A stretch of DNA of 64,000 bases from Bactrocera neohumeralis (taxonomy: Eukaryota > Arthropoda > Insecta > Diptera > Tephritidae). Positions within the stretch are counted from its first letter, which is position 1; every line of letters begins with the position of its first letter. The stretch is taken from positions 71,673,528 to 71,737,527 of the forward strand of contig NC_065921.1 of NCBI RefSeq assembly GCF_024586455.1, in the 5' to 3' direction. Positions 1 to 11,264 of this stretch are shown in pieces. The notes under the pieces are model-generated. The model worked only from the letters and a program-made list of their open reading frames with translations. It had not been told where the DNA came from and did not search any database. The position numbers and the translations under genes were made by a program.

Positions 1-970
1 TGACATTACAATTACAATTACTAAAGTTTATCATTATAGTTTGGCTTCCATATAGATTACATTTCAATTATAATAACTGCAGTTTAACATCTAGAGTTGT
101 GATTACAGTACAATATAATTCCAATCACAATTACTGTACTTTTTACCACGAATACTTTAATTACTTTTGTAAATATTCGTTATTTAAAAAAAAAATAATG
201 TACCTTAACCATTGTATTTGGAATCATGAAATATTTGAATATAAAAAACAAGAAAAATACCTGTAATCATTACAAAATTGCATAGATTTCCTAATTACTT
301 AAAACTTTTTAAATTACCACAAGTTTAATTGTAAACATTTGCTGCTTTTGTCATAATTTCAGTAATGAGTGTAATGTACTGTAATTGTAATCATTACTTT
401 AATAATTATTACTGCAATATATTAAAATTTGAATTTTGAGCTACCTTTAAATTACAATTACTGCAATAATTAATATAAAAGTATATGATTACTGCAAAGT
501 TTCTGTCAACACAAATAAATTACTCAAAATTATCGTGATAATGATTACCTTTAATGATGATAACAAATAAATTATTCGTAATTACTTTGTTAATGATTAC
601 TGTAATAGTGATACTTCAATTTTATTTGAAGTTTTTAATTGTAATTGCTACATATATATATATTTACTTCGTAATTAATTACCATGAGCACCGCTTGTAA
701 TTAAGTTTTACGATTACTATTGCCATTACAATATTGGTAATGATTATTAATCTAGTACGACTAAGAAATTATTCGCAAATATTCACTGATGATTATAACA
801 TTGAATTCTTCGTAATTAATTACCATGAGTACCGCTTGTAATTAAATTTTACGATTACCATTACCATTATAATTAATATTCGTAATGATTATTGATTTAG
901 TACTACAAAGAAATTATTCGCAAATATTCATTGATGATTATAGCAAGAGTAATTGTAATTTTTTCAGATT
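1..970. repeat. AT-rich TAATTAC-rich repeat with a tandem duplication
   Basis: The whole stretch is built from variants of taattac and gtaatcattac on both strands, with no open frame of note. Within it a segment of about 141 bp beginning at 668 (ttcgtaattaattacc) is repeated almost exactly from 809 and runs to about 945. Both copies contain 'ccgcttgtaattaa' and 'aaattattcgcaaatattca'. It reads as degenerate satellite or low-complexity DNA. No transposon ends were recognised. Confidence 0.7.
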
Positions 971-1950
971 ACAATTACATTTAAGTAAGGTGTCGCAGCA
1001 TTGTTTAGATGCAATAGCGACCATAACGTATGTATGTACTTATAGCTTGTATTTATAAGCGATATTTGAAATTAATTTAATATTCTTTGTCAAATCTCAA
1101 GCGACAAATTGCTTCATAAATCCCAGTCTCATCAACTTTTTACACAAATACCCATTCAGTCTTCCCAGCTACTGTGGCTGTCTTCTTGATAGAGATAACA
1201 GAATGTTATGATAATTATATTTTGTGTTGTTGTTGTTGTGCATACAAATTTGAAGCGTTTTGTTAAACTTATCAAGATTTCGCAGCCAAAAAACAAAATC
1301 ACACGGGTTTCATTTGTGGAAACTTAATATCATGGCTTACTCACATTAGACCGTCTGCGCGTCCTCAATTCGGCTACTGTTGGCCATTGGCCGTTGGCAC
1401 TCGGCTGACAGCTGCTAAGGCTCGATTAATTAATTAAAATCAGGTTGGATGGTGTGCTTCAGGCGTGAACAGTGTTCAAGTTGCTATACGCACACCTACA
1501 CGTATGTATACAAATATCTTAAAAACCAGTATTCTTCGGGAGAATTTATGGACTTTTTGCAAAATTAAAAGACTTCTTAATTAAATAGAAGGGATGTGTA
1601 GTAAAAATGTAGTTTTTAAGTCGCATGCTTCATAGAGGTCTTCAGAAGTCAATATTAGATTATTTACTACATTTTGCTTTGAAAAAAGGTTTGGGCAAGA
1701 GGGTCACTGGTATAAGTATGGGATTTTTTGGAATCTAATCTTTTTTTGTTAAATCTCTGCTTTCTCTCTTTTTAAGCATGCTTTATAGAATGATGGGGAG
1801 AGCTAGAGTGTCATGAGTACTCTACCCCTAAACTCCAAATAAAAAGGATTTATTTTTAGTAGTATCCTTAGGTAACAGACAAAATCAGGAAATTTAAAAC
1901 TTATAGGAGATGAGAGAGAGAGAGAAAAAAAGAGCAAAAAAAGCATACAA
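971..1950. other. No gene recognised
   Basis: Mixed AT-rich sequence with only short simple repeats: tgttgttgttg near 1226 and a (GA)n run at about 1912-1925. No coding, RNA or transposon signature that I can support. Confidence 0.5.
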
Positions 1951-1952
1951 CC

Positions 1953-2172
1953 AGATTGAGTTTGAAATATCTCGGTAGACACACACTTGGCGAACCTAAC
2001 CAGTTGACTAAGATTGATATTAACCGCCTTATTAAAATTGTGGTAAGCACAAAACGCTTCGTCGATCGATGAGGTCCACCTTTTAGGAGTTTATAAGCAA
2101 AACAAAGGGGGAATATCTGTCCATGCGAGATTCATTGTTTTTGGATTAACCCTAGGACCTAACCTAACTCAG
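1953..2172 (+). pseudogene. 3' end of an RNase H-type non-LTR retrotransposon
   Basis: Translation from 1953 in one frame to the TGA at 2070-2072 gives about 39 residues. They include RLSLKYLGRHTLGEP and IDINRLIKIVVSTKRF. This is the typical C-terminal tail, after the zinc-knuckle-like region, of insect non-LTR retrotransposon polyproteins whose ORF2 ends with an RNase H domain. Similar tails occur in this window at 19.9, 28.7, 55.0, 60.7 and 63.1 kb. The stop is followed by about 85 bp of 3' UTR and then cctaacctaac at 2157-2169, which I read as the (TAACC)n 3' tail of the element. Everything upstream (RT, endonuclease, RNase H core) is missing, so it is a 5'-truncated dead copy. Confidence 0.6.
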
Positions 2173-2179
2173 ATACAAA

Positions 2180-2445
2180 CAAGAAAAGACGTTAACTACG
2201 GACCGAAGCTTCGAACAAGCACTTGATTCCGATCGGTCAGTTTGTATGACAACCATATCTTATAGTGGTTCGGTATAGGCGAATTCAGAAAAATGAGTAG
2301 CTTATTGGTGGGAAAAGGACGTGTCTAAAATTTCAGATCAATAACTCAAAAATTGAGATACTAGTTCGGACATAGAGACGTATAGGCGGACGGAGAAGAA
2401 GACGGATATGACTAAACTGACTCAGCTCGTTTCCTTTTAGGTTTT
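2180..2445 (-). mobile_element. Helitron-like dispersed repeat fragment
   Basis: Contains 'gtcagtttgtatgacaacc' followed by 'atagtggttcgg'. This is the reverse complement of the CCACTATAG...GCTGCCATACAAACTGA block that repeats in tandem at 17.5-18.6 and 56.5-57.4 kb. Further in lie 'aatttcagatcaataactc' and a gacggacgg-like stretch, both also present in the minus-oriented copy at 58.5-58.87 kb. Single unit, no ORF. The Helitron assignment is an inference from the family's structure elsewhere in the window. Confidence 0.5.
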
Positions 2446-2589
2446 ACAAACTTCGTGGTAAACTTAATATACAAATACTTTGTTGATGAACTATATATTA
2501 GTATAGATCAAAAACTCATGGCTTTAATATAAAGTGAGTATATGTATAACGGGCTTTTCAATAAGCGCGCTACAAAAGTTAGATGCCAT

Positions 2590-3780
2590 TGTATGTATGG
2601 AACTCGATTTCTTTTGCATGACCACCACGGGCACGCTTGTAGAGGTTCAGACGCTGAACCCAATTTTTGACGGTTTTCAAGCCTAAAACGACCAATATTG
2701 CTGCAATTTCACGTCCATCTTGACGTAACGTAGACCCACAGGAAATAGTCTGACGGCGTCAAATCCCACAACAGAGATGGCGAATTGACTAGGCCAGTTC
2801 GTAAGATAACACGTTCACCAAACTTGGTTTTTAATAAATGGATTGTGACATTCGCTGTGTGGCTTGTGGCGCCTGTTGGAACTACATATTGTCCAAGTCC
2901 ATATCGTCCAATTTGGGCCAAAAATATTCGGTTATCATTGAGTGGTAGCAATTCCCATTCACAGTAAAGTGGCGGTCTTGATCATCACGGAAAAAGTACG
3001 ACCCAATGATGCCGCCGGCTCATAAGCCGCACCAAACCGCAAATTATTCGGAATGTTATGGTGACCCATGGAGTACGTGTGGATTGTTGCCTGCTCAATA
3101 ACCCATATTTTGCTTATTGACGTAGCCATTCAGCCAGAAATGAACCTCATCGCTGAAGGTGGTTTTTCGATGAAAACCAGAGTCATTCTCCAGTTGTTGC
3201 TCAGCCCAATTCACGAACATACGACGATTCTGGTGGACAAGTAGCTCCAGTTTTTGCGTAAATTTGATGTTGTAAGGATGTAGGCCAAGATCTTTTCGTA
3301 AAATTTGTCGTAACGACGTCACAGAGATTTCCAACGCTTGAGAACGACTTGTGAGAGAATGATTTTGGTTGATGCGCCAGCGGCAGCAATATGCTCGACA
3401 CTTTGAGCACTTTTTTGTCTCACAGGCACTGGAACATTTTGCACTGTGCTTGTGGATTCGAATTTTTCCACAAGACGCTCAATTGTTGATCTGACAGGAC
3501 GATTATGACGATCACAAATTGGACGTAACGCCGCACTTAAAGTTGATGCCACTGACTCCGAATTTTCGTAATAAATTTTAATAATTTCGACTCGCTGTTG
3601 GATCGTATGTCTTTCCATGATGAAATGGCAAACCTTCTCAAGAGAAATGTCAAAAGAGCGGTAAAAATATGGTGTCATTTGCTCTCGCTATCGGTCTACT
3701 TTTGTGGTGTCTCTATGAAAATACCTTTTAGTAGTTCGATATCAGTTTTGTACCAAACGACAAAACATCTGATTAATTAA
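2590..3780 (-). pseudogene. rosa-type mariner transposase, copy 1 (broken)
   Basis: Degenerate Tc1/mariner-superfamily transposase. The N-terminal helix-turn-helix region is open at 3319-3615 (starting MERHTIQQRVEI, then STIERLVEKFESTSTVQNV). The first catalytic segment FSDEVHFWLNGYVNKQN lies at 3095-3334, and the C-terminal segment at 2709-2951 contains GATSHTANVTIHLL and DLTPSDYFLWVYV. The spacing between the second and third catalytic positions is 41 residues, as in the rosa group of tephritid mariners. The second aspartate is replaced by threonine (VVPTGATSHT), and at least three frameshifts separate the segments, so the copy cannot make an active enzyme. A frameshifted C-terminal stretch (NWVQRLNLYKRARGGHAK) is still readable to about 2590. 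Inverted ends could not be placed with confidence. Confidence 0.75.
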
Positions 3781-3789
3781 AATTTATAG

Positions 3790-4950
3790 AAATCTCTATT
3801 TCTATCATTATTTCTCTTTGTGGTTTCTTCTTTTTCTTGGTCTAACGCACCTGATGCTGAGCAGTCAGTAGGTCTCCAGGCCGAAAAGTAAGGCATCAGA
3901 ACTTCCTCTGTGTGGATAGAAGGATATCACTTCTATTATAGTCGTCGCTAGTGAACAATATTTGGATATTCAGAGAAAAGTCTTGCAGAATAACTGCCTT
4001 GGGCAGATTGTCTTAACCTGGTGCTGGAGCTGCCAGCTGACCTCTGGGCCGAGACGTTGGTAAACAAATTTCCTCTACTCATTTTCTCTCAGGCAGAACT
4101 TCCCAAACAACCAGATATCTGCTAACAAAGTATATATGTATAACCCCTATTTGACAACTCAATATTAAGCGCAGAATATTTGAAAAATGTGTGACTTGCT
4201 TTGTCATTGTTAATTTCAGCGGAAAATCATTAGTGTCTATTAATTTTAGTTTTGAAAGTTTAAATAAGAAGCAGTAATAACTCATCGGTCTAAGCCTGTC
4301 TTGCGGTGGCCTTCAAAGCGCTTGTTAATTATTTGTGCAAATATGTGACAATATTTATTTAAGCACACACGTACACGAATATACAAACGCAAATTTCGTT
4401 TCAAAATTTTTTTTAAAATATTTTTTGCTATTTGTTTTTTAAGAATTTTGGTTTCAAAAATAATCCGCACATAAATTTGTGCTTACTTGTTTTTAATTTG
4501 GTTTTAGTGATTAAAATAATTTAAATAAAGTATAGAAGATATTGGTATTTGTTAGATATTCTAGCGTTATAAAAAGATACTATCTATTTTGGTCTTTCGC
4601 CAATTAGCAATTCAAATGCGGTGGCACGATTTCAAATCATCTTGCGAAATATGCGCCATACCCCCTGCCCAACGAGCCAAACACGTGTGCCGCAAACAAA
4701 CACCGTTACGCAGAAGTCTTGGAAGCGATGATTAGAAGAATTTTATTCACTCTTCAGTGGATCCCTTGATTTGTTGATTTGTTTGCTTAATTAGTTTTCT
4801 TAATTACATTAAAATGCGAGATTTGAATTTCGAAAGTTTTTTGACTTGCAAAATATTAATATATTTCATGGAATTCGATTATGTAATGAAGTCGAAATAG
4901 GATTTTTGGTTTAATTTAAACATTCGTGATTGCGAGTGTCAAATAGGCTT
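3790..4950. other. No gene recognised
   Basis: AT-rich sequence between two mariners. A moderately GC-rich patch at about 3840-4070 has no readable domain. The open frames at 4079-4470 are short and of low complexity. Nothing here can be supported as a gene. Confidence 0.45.
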
Positions 4951-5041
4951 ATACTACTGTGGGCAAAAAATAGTAAGACTTTTTAATATAAGCCCATTCG
5001 TCGAAATATTTTTTTTTCTGGGTTTATATGACTGTCAGTGA

Positions 5042-5442
5042 CCACCAGTCCAGAGCCGTATGGAAGCTCAACTGGTAGTAGTTTCGGCTACGAGGTCTGA
5101 CCGGAGACTTAATTCTGACCAGGAGCCCTTGGAGTTCGCTCCAACCTGCTCGTGCGGACTTCGGGGATATCGTGGAGGTTGTGGTTAAAACCCAAATCGC
5201 AAAAAAGTTGAATGTGGAGTTTCATTGCAACCGGGTGCCGGACCCAAAAAAGGGCAGAGGTTTTAGATGGGCCTCGAACCCTACCAAGGTGGTTAGTGTG
5301 TCCATTCCACACTGCCAATTGGTACTGAAGATGCTTGCATTCTCAGGGCGCTGATCAACGCATTGATTTGATCCGCTGTGCTTTTGAGCGCCGTGGAGTA
5401 AGGCTGTCGCCAGCAGGTGCCCACGTAAAACACACCGGACGT
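5042..5442 (+). mobile_element. 401-bp dispersed repeat nested in a mariner, 9-bp flanking duplication
   Basis: The segment is bracketed by identical TGTCAGTGA copies at 5033-5041 and 5443-5451, as expected of a target-site duplication. A second diverged copy lies inverted at about 51005-51400. The two share ccagagc.gtatg.aagctcaact at one end and a cccacgt..aa..acac..gacgttg block at the other. Both encode a matching peptide stretch (LNVEFHCNRVPDP here, LNVKLHCKRVPNT there, then RGFRWAS and PTKVVSVS), so the repeat derives from a protein-coding mobile element that I do not recognise. A 9-bp duplication is compatible with Mutator-like or some non-LTR insertion; no clear inverted ends are visible. 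Confidence 0.6.
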
Positions 5443-5523
5443 TGTCAGTGATATCTGTGCCAAATGTCAAATCAAAATAATCATTAGTGTTTAGTATACG
5501 CTTGTCTTTCTGAACTATATAAA

Positions 5524-6586
5524 GTGTATTCGGCGATTTTTACGTTGAGTGAAATTATTCAAAAAAGAAGTTCCATTAAAGTTTGTGTTCGGAATCCAAT
5601 TTCTAGTAGCGAAACATTCAGAATTGTGTGTCGCGAGACAAGTGTTTCTAATTCTTATAAATTTTTCAAAGAGAGTCGAGAATATGTTGACGAGGTGCCA
5701 CGTTCCGGACGGCCATCAACATCAATTGATGATCAATATGTCAATAAAATAAAAGAATCAGAGCTTGAGAATCGACGGTTAACAGTCAGAGATCTTACTG
5801 ATATCGTTGGAATATCGGAAGGATCAGTGAAAACCTCTTTGAATGAACTTTTGGGCCTAAGAAAAGTGAAAGCAGGATTGGTTCCAAAATCGCTCCATTT
5901 TTTTCGAAAAACAGTGTTGGGTTAATGATTGTGAAACAATGCTTTTCCGACTACCAGAATGTCATGAAACGTATTATTACTGGCGATGAGTCTTGCATTT
6001 ATGCTTACAATCCGGCAAAAGACGACCAATCGGCCAAATATCGTGGCAAAGGTGAGCCGAAGCCGAAAAAACCACACGAAAGCAGGTCAAAAATCAAGGT
6101 TATGTTGACAGTTTTCTTCGATTATCGAGGTGTCGTGCACTCCGAATTCCTTCCGACCGGCCAAACTGTCATCAGGAAATACTATTTGAGTGTTAGGCGT
6201 CGTTTTTGCGAAGTTATTCATAAAAAGAGGCCGGAATTAAGGGCCGACAACTCTTGGCTTTTGCACCACGACAATGCACCGCCGCGTCCTATATTGATTC
6301 TTCGTGAGTTTTTCGCCAAGTTTTCAACAGATATCGCGCCGTAACCATCGTATTCGACTGATTTAGCTCCGTGTGACTTCTGGCTATTTAGCGAACTCAA
6401 AGAATTTTTCTGGAGTAACCGTTTTGAGTTAATTGAAGCCACTAAATGTGAATCGCTACGCGCATTGAAGGCTGTTCCGGAAAATGCCTTTAAGAACTGT
6501 TGCGAGGATTGGAACAAATGTTGGCACAGGTTGATTAAGACTAGGCTAGATTAGTTTGAGAGGCACGACAAAGATTTTGAAGAATA
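5524..6586 (+). pseudogene. mariner transposase, D,D(34)D (broken)
   Basis: N-terminal half at 5524-5925 has a recognisable second helix-turn-helix (VDEVPRSGRPST..., LTVRDLTDIVGISEGSVKTS). The catalytic half follows in another frame from 5925: first aspartate in IITGDESCIYAYNP, then KIKVMLTVFFDYRGVVHSEF, second aspartate in LLHHDNAPPRP. An in-frame TAA near 6342 is followed in the same frame by SYSTDLAPCDFWLF with the third aspartate, 34 residues after the second. The readable frame ends at a TAA at 6584-6586. The catalytic triad is therefore still present, but a frameshift near 5925, the early stop and a further stop near 6550 disable it. The HHDNAP and PDLAPCDF-type motifs are typical of irritans-like mariners. 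Confidence 0.8.
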
Positions 6587-6654
6587 AATTCAGAATTTTA
6601 AAATTATGAACAAAGCCTCACTATCATTTATAAAATATTTCCGAGCTAGAGTAT

Positions 6655-7665
6655 AATCAATTTAGATAAATTTTCCAGTAGAGTTGCCACTTAGTGGAAA
6701 AATAATAAAATTGATTTAAACAAAGACATGATTGCTTCGGTAATTTCTTTTATTTTGCATTTGTATAGGTTTTTGAGTAGAGTTGCCAGCCATAACTATT
6801 TTATAATTTTCAATAGAGTTGCCACCTACCGAAAAATATATTTCATGAATTGAAGATTAAAAAATATAGATTGCTAAACAGAAAAGCTTTGAAGGAATTT
6901 CAGTCTAAACGTACATATTTTGAAATAGAGTTGCCATCCATAAAATCTTTAAACTGAATATATTAAAAAAAAGTAGTAAAGTACTAATTGAAAAAACAAA
7001 GATTTTGTTGCTTCAGGACATACTTCTACTTGTACATGTATATATTTTTGAGTAGAGTTGCCACTTATTGAAAGAATAATAAAATTTACTTAAGCAAAGA
7101 CATGATTGCTTCGGGTGTTACTTTTATTTTGTATTTGCATAAGGTTTTGAGTAGAGTTGCCAGCCATAACTATTTTATAATTTCCAGTAGAGTTGCCACC
7201 TACCGGAAAAAAATTAATTGAAAATGAAAAACTATTTGGCAATCAAATAGAAAGCCTTTGAAGCTATCTGAATAAACATATTTCGAAATAGAGTTGCCAT
7301 ATATAAAATATATAAAAGTAAAATTGAAAATGCAAAAAAAAAGTGTACTAAAACTTTTATAAAATACTTCCGAAACGCGCTGGGGTATAAAAAATTTATA
7401 CTAAGTTTCGAGTAGAGTTGCCACAAAAGAAAACAATGAAATTAACTTAGACAAAGAGTTTGTTGCTTCGGGTCATACTTTCATTTTGAATTTTTATATG
7501 TTGGAGTTGAGCTGCCAGCCATAAGTATTTTATAATTTTCGTTTAGAGTTGCCACTTGTCGAAAAAAAAATAAAATTGAGTTAATTAAACAAAGTTGTTA
7601 AGTGACAAGCTTTTATTTTTTATTTGCATATATTTTTAAATAAAGTTGCCACCTATAATTATTTT
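6655..7665 (+). repeat. GTTGCCA-core satellite array A (three higher-order units)
   Basis: The core gttgcca (gctgcca once) occurs at 6683, 6782, 6818, 6930, 7057, 7156, 7192, 7293, 7417, 7511, 7548 and 7645. The spacing pattern +99, +36, +112 recurs as +99, +36, +101 and +94, +37, +97. The array is therefore three copies of a higher-order unit of about 360-374 bp, each with four core motifs. Conserved flanks include ttttgagtagagttgccag, agccataactattttataat and gacatgattgcttcgg. No coding potential. Units are clearly diverged but alignable by eye. Confidence 0.8.
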
Positions 7666-9835
7666 TGTAATGAATCAACTCTCATAAATGAAATAGCTTG
7701 GCAAAAACAAATAAATAATAGATCGACATAATCTCTTATATTGAGTTCAAATGTATAATTTTGTTTTTGCTTTTGTTTTTAAGTATCATGGCTTCATGAT
7801 TTGCATGTTATAAGCAAAAGTCTGTTAAATGAGCTTCGCTTGCATATAAATCACTTAATTTATAGCGCTGCATTGAAATTTTATTAGATAATTATGCAGT
7901 TTATGGACAACTCTTATCTAATTTTTTTATTAATCGCAGATTTTGTCGAGACGAAGTTCACATAAAATTATCGCAAGCGATTTAAATGCGAATTAACATG
8001 CATGCTGGTCAAAAAGCGTTTTTGGAAGCAACAATGCAAGCGGTTACGATGATTTTGCATGAACGGAACACTCTCAATATCAACGCTATTTGCTCTCTGA
8101 AATGTTTCATTAGTTCAATTTGTTGAAATTCGAGCAAATCAAAGCTGTACCAGTACTCTATTTTCTGAATATTACCACCAAAGAGAGACGTAACCTCTCC
8201 AAAGTCGAAAATATTAATGGATGTTGAGATTCTCACCACTGGTTTTTCATTTTATTCCATATCTAAGATACTTCCAGAATAGTTCGGAGAATTTTGCCCA
8301 CGTCGCTTAATCGTCGAAGAGAATTGACTCAATTTGTTAGTTAAAAACTTAATGCCAAAAATGAATTACTTACCTTACCTTTCTTACTTGAATCTCTAGT
8401 CAGTTGTGAGATACAAGAAATATGATCAGATCCTCTCTGAAAAAATATCAATTATCTCGAATAGTTAAGTTAGTGCCTTGAAGTTTAAATTTCCCAGCTA
8501 TTCATCGTGGTATAACTCTTAAAAAAAGGAGCTGGCCCTTATTTTAGTAACAAGAACCTAAATGTTGAATCACTTTAGTAAAATTTACTAGAGACTAGAC
8601 TGGCCCATATTAAACTTAACGTTTCATAATATTCTCTCTGTCTCTGTGAAGTCTCTTGAACGCTGAGAACCTGTACATGTATTGTAAACCGTCGGAAATA
8701 TATCATATTGAGAACGAGGTTCGAATAATGATTATTGATACGAATGAGACATCAAAGGATGACACAGGAAGTCGAGCCAAGCATTACCTGAGTTGAGTGG
8801 AACATAATGAACCCTCCAAAATGAGTATTATTTCATGTCGTAATTATAACTGTATGTCTATAATTCGGAATAAGCTATTATTGAAGTGGATCACGTTGTA
8901 CTCATTTTTTGCTTAAAAGCTCGTCAAGCTCGATGCCTTAAACTCTGTTAACTGTTATGCTATGGCGCTCATCGGCTGACTGGCTTGCCTTGCTGAAGGT
9001 TGACATTGATTTTTTAGTTGCACTGATTTCATTTTGCTTACTTTTGGGGAAGTGTGTTGTCACAGTTTACTTATTGTACTTTTGTGTCGTATTTTTTCGC
9101 TTAATAGCTTTGCAATTAATTTCGTTTCTTTTTCTACTTTTCGTCTCACTTTGCACGTAATTTGTTTGTTGACAAGGCATACAAAACACCAGAAGTGAAC
9201 TTGTGGAACAGTCAAAAAATATGCCTGTTTTTCTTATGACAAATTTGTATGAAATGCATTTCACGACACGACACGAACAGTGCTACGTTCGTGAGCTTAT
9301 AAGCGCGATTATTTATGTGCAAATCATCGACTAAATTGTCTACATAAATTGAACTTGGCACTTTTTGAAAATCATTTCACGTCACTATTTTTTTTTTGTA
9401 AATTTTTTTCAACATATTCGTTCTCGTACACACGTATTCCTCGCTGTTATTGTTGGCCGACTCATTGTAGGTGTCTTGTTTGTGAGTGCTGCGTACCTAT
9501 CGGGTATCGAATGACATTTTAACGCCTCATTAGCTTTGCACAGCAACGGTACACTTAAACTTGAACTTGAAAGAGCGCACACAAGCGTCTCACTTAGGCT
9601 TGGATGATACTTGTGTGGGGACTCAACTTAGTTTGAGATTTACAATATACTTTACACCCACGTGTTGGAGTTAAGAGTGCTGCTAAAATTTTGCACACAA
9701 ATGTACTGAAAAAATGCATGAAATTGTATACGCTGAGAATTGCATTGTCCATAATTGTAGAAAAAGTTGTAGTTATTGCGTAATGCGGTGAAAATGAAGC
9801 GCAGCGAAGATTTACTCGACAAAGTGTAATGTAGC
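7666..9835. other. No gene recognised
   Basis: AT-rich sequence without transposon or coding signatures that I can name. Short open frames at 8009-8239 (minus) and 8957-9160 (plus) have no family motif. The block 9240-9650 is somewhat richer in GC (cacgacacgacacgaac near 9265) and could hold regulatory sequence, but no specific site stands out. Confidence 0.4.
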
Positions 9836-10033
9836 ACTCGTGTAAATTCGTATTTATTGTACGAGGGCACTCGTAAAAACTCGTATTTATTGTACGAGTG
9901 CACTCGTGTCAACTCGTATATACTGTACGAGCGCACTCGTAAAAACTCGTATATAGTATACTGTACGAGTGCACTCGTGTCAACTCGTATATACTGTACG
10001 ATATATATACTGTACGAGCGCACTCGTGTTGAA
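9836..10033. repeat. 33-bp palindromic minisatellite
   Basis: tgtacgag(t/g/c)gcactcgt starts at 9858, 9891, 9924, 9962 and 10011, with a truncated unit at 9995. The period is therefore about 33 bp (one 38-bp unit). The core acgagtgcactcgt is a perfect 14-bp palindrome, and aactcgtatatactgtacgag between cores forms a second imperfect one. The linker alternates between gtcaactcg and aaaaactcg types. The array is open on both strands and would encode repeats such as RVRSYSIYEL, but base composition and palindromy point to a structural minisatellite, not a gene. Confidence 0.85.
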
Positions 10034-10261
10034 AATACCATATAGGACCTTCTGACGCCTCTAGTGATCTACAATCCTTTGGTGTTCTATTGCTAATTTC
10101 AATGTTCTTTCTTCTTCATTTTCGTCTCTACAAACTTCAGAGCGTTCTCCATTAAGTTTCTTCGGACTTCTTATAAAATTTTTACCGATCTTTATTTGTA
10201 TTTTTCTGTGCCGAAACTGCTTCAAACGGATAAGATCTGTATTATATACTTACACCTATTA

Positions 10262-10425
10262 TGAAATAAGATAGCTTCCAAATATGTTTTAAGGCCTGAC
10301 TATATCTTAAGTTTGAAAATAATATCGAAGCTTATTCCTATTTCTAGTAAGCTCTTGGATTGTTGCTCAGAGAAAACTTTTCACAGTCAAGTTTTCAGTC
10401 TAAGTTTTTTTCATTTTTCGGATGT
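10262..10425 (+). repeat. Dispersed repeat, first of two direct copies
   Basis: Shares ggcctgactatatc, gaaaataatat.gaa.cttattcctattt and agtaagctcttggattgttg with 10987-11145 in the same orientation, 725 bp downstream. Each copy precedes a minus-strand fragment of the same non-LTR retrotransposon family, so the pair may be a segmental duplication. No coding content. Confidence 0.65.
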
Positions 10426-10739
10426 CTGTCCCGTCCAACCGATCGGAGGTTCTGTAACCGGAATTGTTTTTTAATTGATAACATTGAATTTGGCATTGAT
10501 TGTTGCTCCATAAGAAATCAAGATTCTTGGCGGAAACCGAAAACCTTGTCATTTTTATTTTAGCATAAGATATGATAAGATATCTTAGGGAGGGGCATTG
10601 TAATTTTTTTTTGGATTGATGTTGTTTTTTGTACATGATGTCAACCAAACCTCCGAAAATATTCAGGCATTTCCATATACAGTTTGGAAGAAATCGGAGC
10701 CACGCCCACTGTTGGATATAAAAGTGCTTAACCGACTAA

Positions 10740-10880
10740 CAAAAAACGAGCACAAACATTTTCTTCTTCACCTTTGGCTCTATGATGGTGGGGTGCTCTC
10801 GGCCGAGAACACAAAGTTTCGCGAGTTGCCTCCATCCTTTGCGAGGTCAAGCGAGTTGTATATCCCGAATTCCAGATAAC
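10740..10880 (-). pseudogene. 3' scrap of an endonuclease/RT non-LTR retrotransposon
   Basis: On the minus strand a fragment resembles the extreme 3' part of the element at 25.35-25.98 kb. ggccgagaacacaaag.tt and cctttgcgaggtca are shared with ggccgagaatacaaaactt and ccctttgcgaggtcacg at 25370-25416. No catalytic domain remains. Identification depends entirely on this similarity. Confidence 0.45.
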
Positions 10881-10986
10881 GCTATTTTGAATTTCATCTG
10901 ATGCCTTTTCTGTATAATACGAGTATATACATTAGGAACCACTTGTCTTTACTCAAATACAGTATTTGAAAAATATGTAAATGACG

Positions 10987-11145
10987 GATAATGAAATCTC
11001 GCTTCCACACATGTTTTTAGGCCTGACTATATCCTATTTTGAAAATAATATTGAAACTTATTCCTATTTCCAGTAAGCTCTTGGATTGTTGCTCAGCGAA
11101 AGCTTTATATTTATAAAGCTCAAAGTTTTTGGATTTTTCGGAGCT
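10987..11145 (+). repeat. Dispersed repeat, second of two direct copies
   Basis: Direct repeat of 10262-10425 (see that entry). The shared block ends near a tttttcgg string in both copies. Sequence between this copy and the next feature is AT-rich and unremarkable. Confidence 0.65.
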
Positions 11146-11264
11146 CGATATCGGAACTATAACAAATAGCAGTTCGCAAATTCTTGTATGGAAAATTTTT
11201 TTATTTTACAAGATATTTTAACTAAAATTTGACATGGATTATTGCTCACTTGATTCATATTGTT

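Larger units (their letters stand above)
4952..6610 (+). mobile_element. D,D(34)D mariner element interrupted by a 401-bp repeat
   Basis: The 5' end reads actactgtgggcaaaaaat from about 4954. The same string, with one change, ends the sister copy at about 30160-30187 on the other strand, so this is probably the element's terminal repeat. The transposase frame begins near 5524 and ends at 6586. Between the terminal sequence and the frame lies a separate dispersed repeat (5042-5442) that has inserted into the mariner's 5' UTR. The 3' inverted end is not clear. The shared part with the 29.7-30.2 kb copy extends to about 6605 (gaattttaaaattatg). Confidence 0.65.

Noticed and set aside
6655..7665. 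CRISPR-like regularly spaced repeats
   Set aside because: The conserved core is only 7-12 bp, the spacers are similar to each other between units, and the genome is eukaryotic. It is a satellite array.
8957..9160. Hydrophobic 67-codon open frame that could be a membrane peptide
   Set aside because: T-rich DNA produces Leu/Phe/Val-rich translations. No start context or conservation evidence.
9652..10041. 129-codon repetitive protein frame over the 33-bp minisatellite
   Set aside because: Both strands are open because the unit is palindromic and 33 is a multiple of three. Sequence palindromy explains it better than a gene.
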